From: UBA7672 sp965229115
GTDB lineage: Bacteria > Pseudomonadota > Alphaproteobacteria > Caulobacterales > Hyphomonadaceae
DNA length: 64,000 nucleotides
Direction of reading: 5' to 3'
Assembly: GCA_965229115.1 (NCBI GenBank)
Contig: CBDDIR010000002.1
Location: 70,348-134,347, forward strand
Part shown: in pieces, positions 16,668 through 24,683 of the stretch
How the letters are laid out: every line of letters begins with the position of its first letter
How positions within the stretch are numbered: the first letter of the stretch is position 1
Translations under genes and position numbers: made by a program
The notes under the pieces: model-generated
The model's database searches: none
Told to the model about the DNA's origin: nothing
The model's input: only the letters and a program-made list of their open reading frames with translations

Positions 16668-17662
16668 AACCCAAAAATCCGGAACGAAGTTCGGCCGGAC
16701 AGTTCACGCACCGCGCCAAAACTTTCCAGCCGCTCGAACAATCGCGTCGCCGCCCAGCGGGAGAGATGGCTGCCGGGCACGGAGGCGGGCATGGCATCCT
16801 CGTTGAGCAGCTTTTCGATGACGACGCCGGCGCCTTTGGTTCGCAACTTCGGCGCGATCGCCAACAATGTCTCGGCACGCCGGCCAATGTCATTGGCCTG
16901 CCGCAAGGCCTCGACCGTGGCGGACACGAGCGCCAGGCACACCGCCCGCGGGAAAGCGGGCTCCCCGGGCCGCACCCGCCCGCGGCCACCTATGGTCTTG
17001 AACGCTGCGCCAAACCGCTCGCCCATCGTGAGCGGCACGCCATACGCCCAGGCGAGTTTTTCCGCGAGCAGGCGGTCGGCCAGCCACCAGGCCAAAATTT
17101 CGGCATCTGGCCGGGCGGCGCAGATGTTGGTGACCAGATCGGCGACGACGAAGGGCACAGCACGACCGGACTGAAGCGCGCCGTCAAATAAATCGGCAAT
17201 TTCGCTCAGGCCCTCGCGACGCATCCCCATCAGCGCCGCCAGTTCTTCCAGACCTTTGCTGCTGATCGGCCGCTTCTTTGCCGCCAGTTTCTGGAATGCC
17301 AAATATATCGTTCCGGCCGGTCCGGGATCGTTGCCAGGCGCGGTGAGCAGCACCACATCGCGCAGGCCCGCCTCGCCTTCGTTTCGGCCAATCATCTGCA
17401 CGGCCGAATGCGAGGCCCTAAGCGCAAGGCGCTGGCGCCAGCAGCCCGCCCACGACAGGTCGGCGCGAACCAGATCGTCGAGCGATTTCAGAGCGATGCC
17501 GGCGGCGAAGGCGGCGTCTGTATCGCTCGGATCTTTGCCGCGCAAAGTCACCCAGCCCGGCATAGGTGGCGCGGTCGATGGCGGTACCGGGGCGGCGGAA
17601 GGTGAGCGGAGGCGCGAATTCATGCTGTCGAGCATAATCGATGCGCGCTCTTTTAGCCACAT
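16664..17662 (-). CDS. DUF1403 family protein
   Basis: 332 residues in the longest form; ATG codons at 17635 and 17623 are alternative starts. The segment GWVTLRGKDPSDTDAAFAAG and a following alanine-rich, alpha-helical body (RADLSWAGCWRQRLALRAS) match DUF1403, a family known mainly from rhizobial plasmids. No enzymatic motif or membrane segment is seen. It overlaps scpB by 4 bp. The recurrent company of ScpB and RHE_PE00001 suggests a plasmid maintenance or DNA-organisation role, which is inference. Confidence 0.75.
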   Translation of the reverse strand: MWLKERASIMLDSMNSRLRSPSAAPVPPSTAPPMPGWVTLRGKDPSDTDAAFAAGIALKSLDDLVRADLSWAGCWRQRLALRASHSAVQMIGRNEGEAGLRDVVLLTAPGNDPGPAGTIYLAFQKLAAKKRPISSKGLEELAALMGMRREGLSEIADLFDGALQSGRAVPFVVADLVTNICAARPDAEILAWWLADRLLAEKLAWAYGVPLTMGERFGAAFKTIGGRGRVRPGEPAFPRAVCLALVSATVEALRQANDIGRRAETLLAIAPKLRTKGAGVVIEKLLNEDAMPASVPGSHLSRWAATRLFERLESFGAVRELSGRTSFRIFGL

Positions 17663-17702
17663 TTTTCGGTTAAAACCGCACAGCCTGTCCGCACATAATT
17701 AT

Positions 17703-17727
17703 GTCCGATAATCTTGCCTTATCGGAC
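17703..17727. repeat. Perfect 9-bp inverted repeat upstream of DUF1403
   Basis: GTCCGATAA and TTATCGGAC surround a 7-nt spacer, followed on the plus strand by G then a T-run. It could be a terminator facing right, or an operator 40 bp upstream of the DUF1403-scpB operon. TGTCC at its edge also resembles a transposon tip, but no partner end was found. Confidence 0.5.
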
Positions 17728-18268
17728 GTTTTTCTCATAATAGAGAAATGGCCCATGTCGGCTTTCCTGGATCGGTGGATTCACCGGCATTCCCGGGTTT
17801 TTCGCCCGTTTCTGCCCTGGTTCGGTGGACTTTTCTGCCTGATTGACCGGACTGGCCCACGATCGAGCCGCCCTTTTCGGGCCGCCTTCGACCGCTTGTC
17901 GGCACCAATTCGCCGTTCACGGCGGCTTTGCGAGCTCAATATCCTCCCAAAGCGCCAGACTTCCGGGGTTTAGGCCACAGAAGGCCGCTGACGCGATTTC
18001 TCACCCCTCTACGGTATCGGCTCATTGAAGGGCGGATTTCGCGCTGTACGGCTTTCCATTTTGGTCATAAAACACGCTTGCAAAGGATCCTTTGTCCCCA
18101 TCCGCAACGATTGGAAATCGCCTCGTCAGCATCGGCATGGTCTCCGACAAAATTGGCGGAGCCAGCTTCTTACTCGCCCCTTTCAGCTCTACTCTGGAAG
18201 CCCTCCCCGTTCCGAAAGAGTGGGCCCTCAACGCAGATAACTCACTGTGATCACAATGAAAATCAGCA

Positions 18269-18287
18269 AAAAAAACGGCTGACAAGT
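18269..18287. repeat. parS-like repeat, copy 1 (downstream of repC)
   Basis: Nineteen bases (seven A then CGGCTGACAAGT) are identical to copy 2 at 20800-20818. Read on the minus strand the core TTGTCAGCCG fits the left half of the repABC parS consensus GTTNNCNGCNGNNAAC except for its first base. It lies about 55 bp beyond the repC stop, a usual place for repABC centromeres. Confidence 0.45.
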
Positions 18288-18340
18288 CACACCCATCCTG
18301 CTGACAAACAGCTCGGACAACTAATAAGTATTGCCCACAA

Positions 18341-19585
18341 CTAGGCCGTTCGTTGTGTGCCCTCGCCATTGACCCTCAAAAGCGCCATCAACATCGGACC
18401 CAGCGAAAACTCCCCACGTTCCGAGCGCCTGGTGAGATCCCGAAGATAGCCACCGGCAGATGTTATAAAGTTCGACCGTTCAAGAATGCAGGCCATAGCC
18501 ACCGCGGCATTTTCCGGCCCCATCGCGCTGCACGCCTCCTCGTAGGCTGACGGACTGACGCCGAGCATGGAGCGCACCACGACGGCGGCCTTCATGAGCT
18601 CGCGCCAGTTTTCTAAACGTCCGCCGGGACCATAGTCGGCAATCTGCGGGCAGGCCCGAAGTACCATCCCGAGTGGGAAGGCCTTTATTGGCTCTGGCTT
18701 GGCCTTCGCTCCCCCGTTCGCCTCGCTCTTGGCCTGACGTTCATCCTCCGGGTTTCCGCCCTGCTCTTTTCCAGAGCTAGGTTCAAGTTCATAGATAGAT
18801 TCGGTATTTGAATTCTGTATGTGCCGGTCATCCTGGAGGGCATTGCCATGCATATTCTCAGTTTTCAGCTGCATTTCCAGAATGTTGAGGATTTCTACCC
18901 GAAGCATCTGCATTTCATAGAGTGCGAGCTCGAGCTGGCCCCTCTCCGGATAGCGTGGAAGGCGCGCAAGAATGTCGACATAGACCGCTTCTACCTGCCC
19001 CCAGTTACCGGGGGCGCCCTCCTCCACCGCAGCGGAGATGAGCTTGCGCACGTCTCGCCGGCAAATCGTAAGAGCTTCTTTTGTCCGACGGAACCGTGTT
19101 CTCTCCGAAACGACATCCTGTGCGATTTGCGCGAGTTCATGGGCGCGAGCCAGAAGAGGGGTCAGATCGAAGCCGTAGGCCTGCTCTATTTCACCGTCAC
19201 GACTGCGATGTGCGTACCGCTTCCCGTTGGGGCTATCGCGGCGCAAGATGAGCCCGGCCTCGACAAGTGCCGCGAGTTGCCGCCTGAGTGTGCTTTCCGT
19301 GATCCCATGAGCGCGAACCGATAGCTGCGCATTGGATGGGAAAACGACAAGCCCGCTGCTCGAATCGAGCTCCCCGTGGGGGTAAAACGTCAGGAGAGCA
19401 TCGAGAACGGCCAAGGCCCGATCCTGAACTCCAAGGCGTTCTCGCGCCTCGCAGACATCGCGAAACACTTTCCACTTTTCAATCCGCGTGTTGTGATCCG
19501 GATCCTTGATCGCCATCTGTCTTTTGACCAGGGCAAGCGACATCGACCGCCGCCCAAAGGGCGTCGTCACATCTCCCGTTTGCAT
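18341..19585 (-). CDS. repC: Plasmid replication initiator RepC
   Basis: 414 residues with the hallmark opening (SLALVKRQM, then FRDVCEARERLGVQDRALAVLDALLTF in pieces) and the winged-helix stretch SVRAHGITESTLRRQLAALV. The length (about 400) and the C-terminal LRACPQIADYGPGG.L and ILERSNFITSAGGYLRDL segments are normal for RepC. It initiates replication at an origin that in this family lies inside repC. ATG 19585 has a GGTGAGAG ribosome site. It is the third gene of repABC; its translation is expected to be controlled by the ctRNA encoded in the gap upstream. Confidence 0.95.
   Translation of the reverse strand: MQTGDVTTPFGRRSMSLALVKRQMAIKDPDHNTRIEKWKVFRDVCEARERLGVQDRALAVLDALLTFYPHGELDSSSGLVVFPSNAQLSVRAHGITESTLRRQLAALVEAGLILRRDSPNGKRYAHRSRDGEIEQAYGFDLTPLLARAHELAQIAQDVVSERTRFRRTKEALTICRRDVRKLISAAVEEGAPGNWGQVEAVYVDILARLPRYPERGQLELALYEMQMLRVEILNILEMQLKTENMHGNALQDDRHIQNSNTESIYELEPSSGKEQGGNPEDERQAKSEANGGAKAKPEPIKAFPLGMVLRACPQIADYGPGGRLENWRELMKAAVVVRSMLGVSPSAYEEACSAMGPENAAVAMACILERSNFITSAGGYLRDLTRRSERGEFSLGPMLMALLRVNGEGTQRTA
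18785..18875. other. AT-rich stretch in repC, probable oriV
   Basis: A locally AT-rich segment (TTCATAGATAGATTCGG, then TTTGAATTCTG) interrupts the otherwise GC-rich repC. In characterised repABC plasmids the origin lies in an AT-rich region inside repC, so this is the best candidate. I see no obvious iteron set. Confidence 0.4.
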
Positions 19586-19679
19586 TTTTCTCTCACCTTT
19601 CTTCAGGCAAAGGAAATCCGCTCACCAAAATGGCGCCAAGACTCTTGACTGTGATTCCGGGAAATGCGATTCTCGATCC

Positions 19680-19736
19680 TGCTAGAGATGACGAGAGAGG
19701 CTTCCACGGTTCGCCGTTTGGGGGCCTTTTTCTTTT
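19680..19736 (+). ncRNA. Counter-transcribed RNA (incompatibility ctRNA) of repABC
   Basis: In the 156-bp repB-repC gap a plus-strand promoter (TTGACT at 19645, 17-nt spacer, GATTCT at 19668) is followed by a hairpin: AGGC.TCC at 19698 pairs with GG..GCCT ending at 19727. TTTTTCTTTT follows directly. This is the layout of the 50-60 nt antisense RNAs that repress RepC production in repABC plasmids. It runs opposite to repBC transcription. The exact 5' end is inferred. Confidence 0.7.
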
Positions 19737-19741
19737 GCGGT

Positions 19742-20737
19742 TTAGTCTCCGTTGGTTTCGTTTTGCGACCCCTTGTACTCCTCGTACAAGCGATCCATGC
19801 GAGAAGACAGCCATTCGCTGAAAGGCTTGGCTTCTACATTCGTGAGCTCGATGGCAACCTTCTTCGCTTTGGCGGTCATCGCGAAATTCAGCGAGCGATC
19901 AGACGAGATCCAGTCTTTTGCTGCGGTATCGGCTTTGGGCATTTTTGCAGCCGATTTGGCCTTGTATCGCTTCACGTAGTCATGAAGTTCATCAAACCGC
20001 TCGGCTTCAGGAAGCTTTTGAAAGTCGGCCGAAGCTGCGTGCTCAACAGCGACCTTGGAGAGGGCAGGGGCGAGTAGCAACTGCCGGAGGCTGAGCCACC
20101 GGTCGCGCCCAATTTTCTTCGATGCACCCAAGGCCTGAATGACTGGCGCTGGCACCGCCTCGACGACAGCAAGCATCTTCGACAGCATCGCCTCATCGAT
20201 GGCGAGCGACGAACGAACCGTTTCCTTGTTCATTCCAGACGCGATCAGGTTCTGAGCAAAGTAGGCGCGTTCAATGAAAGACAGGTTTGAACGGGCTGCA
20301 TTTTCCTGTCCCTGTACGATCGCCGAGGTGATATCGTCGAGCTTCTTTACGATCGCCTTTACCGGAACTCCGAGTTCGCGAGCCACCCTGAGACGACGGT
20401 GACCGAACACGACCATGTATCGCTTGGCATCCGTGGAACTGGGGCGAACAAGGATAGGTGTCGCCTGGCCTGATTCCTTGATTGCCTGGAGCAGGTCCTG
20501 AAACTCTTCTCCGTCGTCTGAAAGGCGGTCGGCCACGAAGGACACGTCAATCGATCGCGGATCGAGATCCACGATCACCTCACCTTCCATGAGCTTCTTG
20601 GTGTTCTCGGCCATATCTTCAATAGAACGAACAACCGTCTTGGCGGCCCCTGTCATGCCGTAACCGGGTTTTGTCGGCGTCTGGCTCGCCGAGACTGCGT
20701 CCATATCCAGATTGGCGAACGGATTTTTACGGGACAT
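19742..20737 (-). CDS. repB: Plasmid partition protein RepB (ParB family)
   Basis: 331 residues. The N-terminus (MSRKNPFANLD) is that of RepB. The ParB box is present (DDGEEFQDLLQAIKESGQATPILVRP; VVFGHRRLRVARELG), as is the HTH (NLSFIERAYFAQNLIASGMNKE and SLAIDEAMLSKMLAV). RepB binds parS and works with the RepA ATPase to segregate the plasmid. It is separated from repA by 84 bp that carry a parS-like repeat and from repC by the ctRNA gene. Confidence 0.95.
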   Translation of the reverse strand: MSRKNPFANLDMDAVSASQTPTKPGYGMTGAAKTVVRSIEDMAENTKKLMEGEVIVDLDPRSIDVSFVADRLSDDGEEFQDLLQAIKESGQATPILVRPSSTDAKRYMVVFGHRRLRVARELGVPVKAIVKKLDDITSAIVQGQENAARSNLSFIERAYFAQNLIASGMNKETVRSSLAIDEAMLSKMLAVVEAVPAPVIQALGASKKIGRDRWLSLRQLLLAPALSKVAVEHAASADFQKLPEAERFDELHDYVKRYKAKSAAKMPKADTAAKDWISSDRSLNFAMTAKAKKVAIELTNVEAKPFSEWLSSRMDRLYEEYKGSQNETNGD

Positions 20738-20799
20738 GGGCGCACTCCGAATCTTGCGTCAACGTCGGTAAGGAGCTGATAAAACTAAAGCAATTGGCG

Positions 20800-20818
20800 A
20801 AAAAAACGGCTGACAAGT
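20800..20818. repeat. parS-like repeat, copy 2 (repA-repB gap)
   Basis: Identical over 19 bases to copy 1 at 18269-18287, in the same orientation. It ends 3 bp from the repA stop. In some repABC plasmids (for example Ti plasmids) parS lies between repA and repB, matching this location. It has no dyad good enough to be a terminator despite its T-tract on the minus strand. Confidence 0.45.
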
Positions 20819-20821
20819 TGC

Positions 20822-22009
20822 TCATTTTCTCCCCCAAACCCCATGGATGAGCTCCACGATCTCGGCGTTGGTAGAATTCAAGCTCTCCATGGCCCTGTCA
20901 TAGGTTGACCGGACAAATTCACCCCGCTCAACCTCGTACAGGGTTTGCTTCTTGATGGACGCGTCGGAAATCGCAGTGGACTTCAGAACGTGGTTTCTCA
21001 GCATTTGCTGTGCGAACATCGACTGCATGAACCCGACCATCTGGGCCTGCGGAATATCCGTGGGCTCAAAGCGGGTGATAAGATACCGGAACCACTGAAC
21101 ACGCATTTCGGCCCCGGCCTCCGCTACCGGCCCCATGATCCCCCCGAGCATCATGAGAAACTGGCTCATCGACATGATGTCCAGCATCTGAGGATGAATG
21201 GTGATAAGGATCCCGGTAGAAGCCATGAGGGCGGTAATCGTCAAATAGCCCAGTTGAGGAGGGCAATCGATGACGACTACATCGTACTTGTCATCCACCT
21301 GCTTCAGAGCGCTGGCGATACGCATATAGAAGAGTCGGCCATCCTCCCCCTTCTTGGAGGAAATCGCCAGTGGCACGTCATATTCGTATTCCTGCAGAAC
21401 CAGGTTAGCGGGCACGACATCCAGTCCAGGAATGTTGGTCGGCTGGATGACGCCAGCGATTGACTTCCGCTCGTCGTCAAATCGAAGAGCCTCATAAAGA
21501 GAGGCAGTATCATCAAGCTCCGGCTGGATCCCGAAAAGCGAAGTCAGTGAAGCCTGCGGGTCAAGGTCGATCGCCAGCACACGATGGCCCGTGAGGGCGA
21601 GATATTGCGCAAGGTGCGCGGCAGTGGTCGTCTTGCCGCTTCCGCCCTTGAAGTTGACGACCGATACAACCTGCATCGGCTCTCCTTCCTTCCGCCTAGG
21701 CACATAGTATCTCTTGTCTGACTTCTTGTTGGCCTCGAGATAATCCCGAAGCTCGAGCATCTGGTCAGCCGTATAATATCGGCGTCCACCGATGGACTCG
21801 ATTTCCGGTCCTTTCCCGTCAGAATGGAGTTGCCTCAGGTGCGTCTGGGTGACACCCATGAAGTCCGCAACTTCAGCAAGCTGAAACTTTCGCAATCCCT
21901 TGCGAGCATCAGGCGGGTACTGCTGGCTGCGCAACATATGCAGCGCGCTTGAGATCTTCGCCCCTTGCTCGGCAATCTCAATATCAAATCTGTTGGGCAT
22001 ATTGCTCAT
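20822..22009 (-). CDS. repA: Plasmid partition ATPase RepA (ParA family)
   Basis: 395 residues. An N-terminal HTH (FQLAEVADFMGVTQTHLRQL, residues 42-61) precedes the ParA ATPase core with deviant Walker A FKGGSGKTTTAAHLA and Walker B-type DVVVIDCPPQLGYL. The length and the N-terminal DNA-binding domain are those of RepA of repABC plasmids, which autorepresses the operon and drives partition. It is the first gene of the operon. The upstream gap, shared with traI, carries tra-box dyads, so quorum sensing probably raises copy number as in Ti plasmids. Confidence 0.95.
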   Translation of the reverse strand: MSNMPNRFDIEIAEQGAKISSALHMLRSQQYPPDARKGLRKFQLAEVADFMGVTQTHLRQLHSDGKGPEIESIGGRRYYTADQMLELRDYLEANKKSDKRYYVPRRKEGEPMQVVSVVNFKGGSGKTTTAAHLAQYLALTGHRVLAIDLDPQASLTSLFGIQPELDDTASLYEALRFDDERKSIAGVIQPTNIPGLDVVPANLVLQEYEYDVPLAISSKKGEDGRLFYMRIASALKQVDDKYDVVVIDCPPQLGYLTITALMASTGILITIHPQMLDIMSMSQFLMMLGGIMGPVAEAGAEMRVQWFRYLITRFEPTDIPQAQMVGFMQSMFAQQMLRNHVLKSTAISDASIKKQTLYEVERGEFVRSTYDRAMESLNSTNAEIVELIHGVWGRK

Positions 22010-22113
22010 TTTGCGAACTATTTCCCGGAGGTCGTCAGTTTCGAAAAAATGGCTCGAACGCCATCATTTGCGAAACTATCCTGCGATTCCGACATCGTCG
22101 CAAGAGATTTAAA

Positions 22114-22130
22114 GTTAACAAGCAGTTAAC
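22114..22130. promoter_or_regulatory. GTTAAC palindrome pair upstream of repA
   Basis: Two GTTAAC palindromes 5 bp apart lie about 105 bp upstream of the repA start. The unit resembles a parS consensus with one extra base in the middle. It could be a RepA/RepB operator or a third centromere-type site. Confidence 0.4.
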
Positions 22131-22219
22131 GGAACCGCCGGAGAGGCTGACAGAGTATCGAATCATCCAAAGACTTCCGCATGTTAGCCCGGCTTTGTCC
22201 GCCAGCGCCCTTCACAGCG

Positions 22220-22237
22220 AAACGCAGATCTGCACCT
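22220..22237. promoter_or_regulatory. tra box 1 (TraR-type operator, repA side)
   Basis: The dyad CGCAGATCTGCA centred at 22228 matches the core of the 18-bp TraR box (consensus core TGCAGATCTGCA) with one change. It is about 210 bp from repA and probably serves its quorum-sensing-activated promoter. Confidence 0.7.
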
Positions 22238-22308
22238 CTTATCAACATCCCAGAACCCGGTTTCCAACCGACGTTTGAGACGTATAGCGCCGATTCGGTA
22301 GAATCACC

Positions 22309-22326
22309 GGATGCAAATCTGCACAT
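22309..22326. promoter_or_regulatory. tra box 2 (TraR-type operator, traI side)
   Basis: TGCAAATCTGCACAT centred at 22317.5 matches the TraR box with one change in the dyad core. It lies 58 bp before the traI ATG, the right place to activate the traI-trb operon. Two such boxes in the repA-traI gap parallel the Ti plasmid arrangement. Confidence 0.75.
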
Positions 22327-22384
22327 AGCCACACGCAGCACGAGATGATTTTCCTTCGCCTGACCAGTTCATGCGGAGATCACA

Positions 22385-23020
22385 ATGCAGATTCTGAGCG
22401 TCTCGGCCGACCACCACGCAAGCAACCACAACTACCTGAACCAGATGCATCGTCTTCGGGCCGCCGTGTTTGGCGACCGCCTGGAATGGGATGTCACGAT
22501 TACGGACCAGGGAGAGCGGGATCAGTACGATGATCTCCACCCAACCTACATCCTGGCGATCTCAACCGACCAGAAAGTCGTCGGCTGCGCGCGCCTGCTG
22601 CCTGCATCCGGCCCGACGATGCTGGAGCAGACATTCCCGCAACTGCTGGAGCGCGGTTCGCTCGACCCCCATGCCGCAATGATCGAGAGCTCACGCTTTT
22701 GCGTCGACACGTCGCTTCAAGCGGGGAGGGGAGGGGCCCTCCATCAGGCTACGCTCACCATGTTCGCCGGCATCATCGAATGGTCGATGGCGAACGGTTA
22801 CAGCGAGATCGTCACCGCGACCGATCTTCGTTTTGAACGCATCCTGAAGCGTGCCGCATGGCCGATGAAACGTCTCGGCGACCCGGTTGCGATCGGGAAC
22901 ACCATCGCCGTCGCGGGCAGCCTGCCGGCTGACCGCGCCAGCTTCGAACAGGTCTGCCCGCCAGGATACCGCTCGGCAATCGTGCGCAACGGTTCCGGCC
23001 TCTTCAGGAGCGCCGCGTGA
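22385..23020 (+). CDS. traI: Acyl-homoserine-lactone synthase TraI (LuxI family)
   Basis: 211 residues. LuxI-type signature residues are visible: R24/F29/W36-type positions in HRLRAAVFGDRLEWD, D-Q-YDDLHPTYIL, GCARLLPA and ESSRFCVD. It makes the acyl-HSL signal that binds TraR and switches on conjugation. It is divergent from repA, with two tra boxes between, and its stop overlaps the trbB GTG start, so it is the first gene of the trb operon as in Ti plasmids. No TraR or TraM gene appears in this window. Confidence 0.95.
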   Translation: MQILSVSADHHASNHNYLNQMHRLRAAVFGDRLEWDVTITDQGERDQYDDLHPTYILAISTDQKVVGCARLLPASGPTMLEQTFPQLLERGSLDPHAAMIESSRFCVDTSLQAGRGGALHQATLTMFAGIIEWSMANGYSEIVTATDLRFERILKRAAWPMKRLGDPVAIGNTIAVAGSLPADRASFEQVCPPGYRSAIVRNGSGLFRSAA

Positions 23021-23988
23021 CCCAACTCCGCTCCCATCCCCGCCTCGTGCGCAAACTCCAGGACGCCCTCGGCGACCAACTCTGCGTCGCACTCGACGAC
23101 GCGACGGTCGTCGAGATCATGCTCAATCCCGACGGAAGGCTATTCATCGAACGGTTGGGGCACGGGGTCGCCCCGGCCGGCGCCATGAGCGCTGCCACGG
23201 CCGAAATCGTCATCGGCAGCGTCGCCCATGCGCTGCAATCGGAAGCAGACGATGAACGGCCGATCATTTCAGGCGAACTACCGATCGGTGGTCACAGGTT
23301 CGAGGGGTTGCTGCCGCCCGTGGTATCGGCGCCAGCGTTTACGATCCGGCGGCGAGCATCGCGGCTCATCCCGCTCGACGACTACGTGACGTCGAAGGTG
23401 ATGACCGAAGCGCAGGCCTCGGTTTTGCGAAGCGCGATCGCCTCGCGCATGAACATCGTGATCTCAGGCGGAACCGGGTCGGGCAAGACGACGCTTGCCA
23501 ATGCCGTCATCGCCGAGATTGTCGCAACGGCGCCAGACGATCGCATGGTGATCCTGGAAGACACCGCCGAGATCCAGTGCTCGGCCGAAAATGCCGTGTC
23601 GCTGCACACGACCGACACGGTCGATATGGCGAGGCTCCTGAAGAGCACGATGCGTCTCAGACCCGACCGCATCATCGTTGGCGAGGTCCGCGACGGCGCG
23701 GCACTGACACTGCTTAAGGCCTGGAACACCGGTCATCCGGGCGGCGTCACCACGATCCATTCCAATACGGCAATGTCAGCACTCCGCCGGCTCGAGCAAC
23801 TGACGGCGGAAGCGAGCCACCAGCCGATGCAGGAGGTGATCGGCGAGGCGGTCGATCTTGTCGTTTCCATCGAGCGCACGGGCAAGGGCAGGCGTATCCG
23901 GGACGTGATCCATGTCGAGGGGTTCGGCAATGCCCGTTACCGGACCGAGCACTACGCCCAGATTGATGAGGACAGCCATGCCGCATGA
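23017..23988 (+). CDS. trbB: Conjugal transfer ATPase TrbB (VirB11-like)
   Basis: 323 residues from GTG 23017 (GTGA overlap with traI, CAGGAG ribosome site). Walker A SGGTGSGKTT, the Asp box MVILEDTAEIQC and Walker B IIVGEVRDGAAL define the VirB11/TrbB hexameric traffic ATPase at the base of the mating channel. The length is typical. trbC starts inside its last 11 bp. Confidence 0.95.
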   Translation: MTQLRSHPRLVRKLQDALGDQLCVALDDATVVEIMLNPDGRLFIERLGHGVAPAGAMSAATAEIVIGSVAHALQSEADDERPIISGELPIGGHRFEGLLPPVVSAPAFTIRRRASRLIPLDDYVTSKVMTEAQASVLRSAIASRMNIVISGGTGSGKTTLANAVIAEIVATAPDDRMVILEDTAEIQCSAENAVSLHTTDTVDMARLLKSTMRLRPDRIIVGEVRDGAALTLLKAWNTGHPGGVTTIHSNTAMSALRRLEQLTAEASHQPMQEVIGEAVDLVVSIERTGKGRRIRDVIHVEGFGNARYRTEHYAQIDEDSHAA

Positions 23989-24382
23989 GACAAGAATAAA
24001 CCTCACCACCCTGGGCCTCGCCATAATCGCATTGGCCCTTGCAGAACCGGCACTGGCCTCCTCGGGCGGCGGCGGTCTGCCATGGGAGTCGCCACTGCAG
24101 CAGATCCAGCAGTCGATCACCGGGCCCGTCGCCGGCTTTATTGCACTGGCGGCCGTCGCCATCGCCGGCGGCATGCTGATCTTTGGCGGAGAACTGAATG
24201 ATTTCGCGCGGCGGCTTTGCTTCATCGCCCTTGTCGGCGGGATCCTGCTTGGCTCCACACAGATCGTCGCCTTGTTTGGCGCGACGGGTGCTTCGATCGG
24301 GGCGGCCGACACGCCGTCAGCGACAGGCATCGCCACGCAGAAGTCCGCGCTACGTTGGGAAGAGGAGGCGACCCATGGCTGA
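23978..24382 (+). CDS. trbC: TrbC pilin precursor (VirB2-like)
   Basis: 134 residues from ATG 23978. A signal peptide (LGLAIIALALAEPALAS) is followed by a SSGGGGLPWESPLQ region and two hydrophobic helices (FIALAAVAIAGGMLIFGG; LCFIALVGGILLG). It is the conjugative pilin, exported and cyclised in related systems. It overlaps trbB and trbD. Confidence 0.93.
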   Translation: MPHETRINLTTLGLAIIALALAEPALASSGGGGLPWESPLQQIQQSITGPVAGFIALAAVAIAGGMLIFGGELNDFARRLCFIALVGGILLGSTQIVALFGATGASIGAADTPSATGIATQKSALRWEEEATHG

Positions 24383-24674
24383 GCCCGGCTCCAGCCTCTC
24401 CCGCTCGCCTGTACACCGGGCGCTATCGCGTCCAAACCTTCTGATGAGCGCGGACCGTGAACTGGTCCTGCTCACCGCCCTTGCCGCCGTCATCCTGATC
24501 TTCGTCGTTTTAACCTGGTACGCAGCGCTCTTCGGCCTCGCGATCTGGATGATTGCCGTCGCGGCACTGCGCATGATGGCGAAAGCTGATCCTTTGATGC
24601 GGCGGGTCTATGTCCGCCATATCTCTTACAAGACGTTCTATCGCGCGACGTCGTCGCCTTGGCGCAAGTTCTGA
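24375..24674 (+). CDS. trbD: TrbD inner-membrane protein (VirB3-like)
   Basis: 99 residues from ATG 24375, overlapping trbC by 8 bp. A basic N-terminus (SPVHRALSRPNLLMSADRE) and two close transmembrane helices (LLTALAAVILIFVVLTWYAALFGLAIW in pieces) are typical of TrbD/VirB3. It works with the TrbE ATPase encoded next, 9 bp downstream. Confidence 0.92.
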   Translation: MAEPGSSLSRSPVHRALSRPNLLMSADRELVLLTALAAVILIFVVLTWYAALFGLAIWMIAVAALRMMAKADPLMRRVYVRHISYKTFYRATSSPWRKF

Positions 24675-24683
24675 GGGTTTTCG

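Larger units (their letters stand above)
17663..18340. other. Non-coding region between DUF1403 and repC
   Basis: About 680 bp without a believable gene. It holds a perfect 9-bp inverted repeat at 17703-17727 and, near the repC stop, a parS-like repeat shared with the repA-repB gap (18269-18287). A 115-codon minus-strand frame at 18022-18369 overlaps the repC end and has no recognisable family. In other repABC plasmids centromere sites occur downstream of repC, which fits this spot. Confidence 0.5.

Noticed and set aside
12321..17727. Treating TGTCA at 12321 and TGTCC at 17702 as the two ends of one transposon
   Set aside because: The sequences inside the tips do not match as inverted repeats and no target duplication was found.
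18241..18300. Poly-A/T tract read as a terminator of repC
   Set aside because: The T-run on the minus strand is not preceded by a stable stem; the exact repeat in the repA-repB gap suggests another role.
18022..18369. 115-codon minus-strand frame next to repC
   Set aside because: It overlaps the repC 3' end and shows no family motif; the parS-like repeat also lies inside it, so I treat the region as non-coding.
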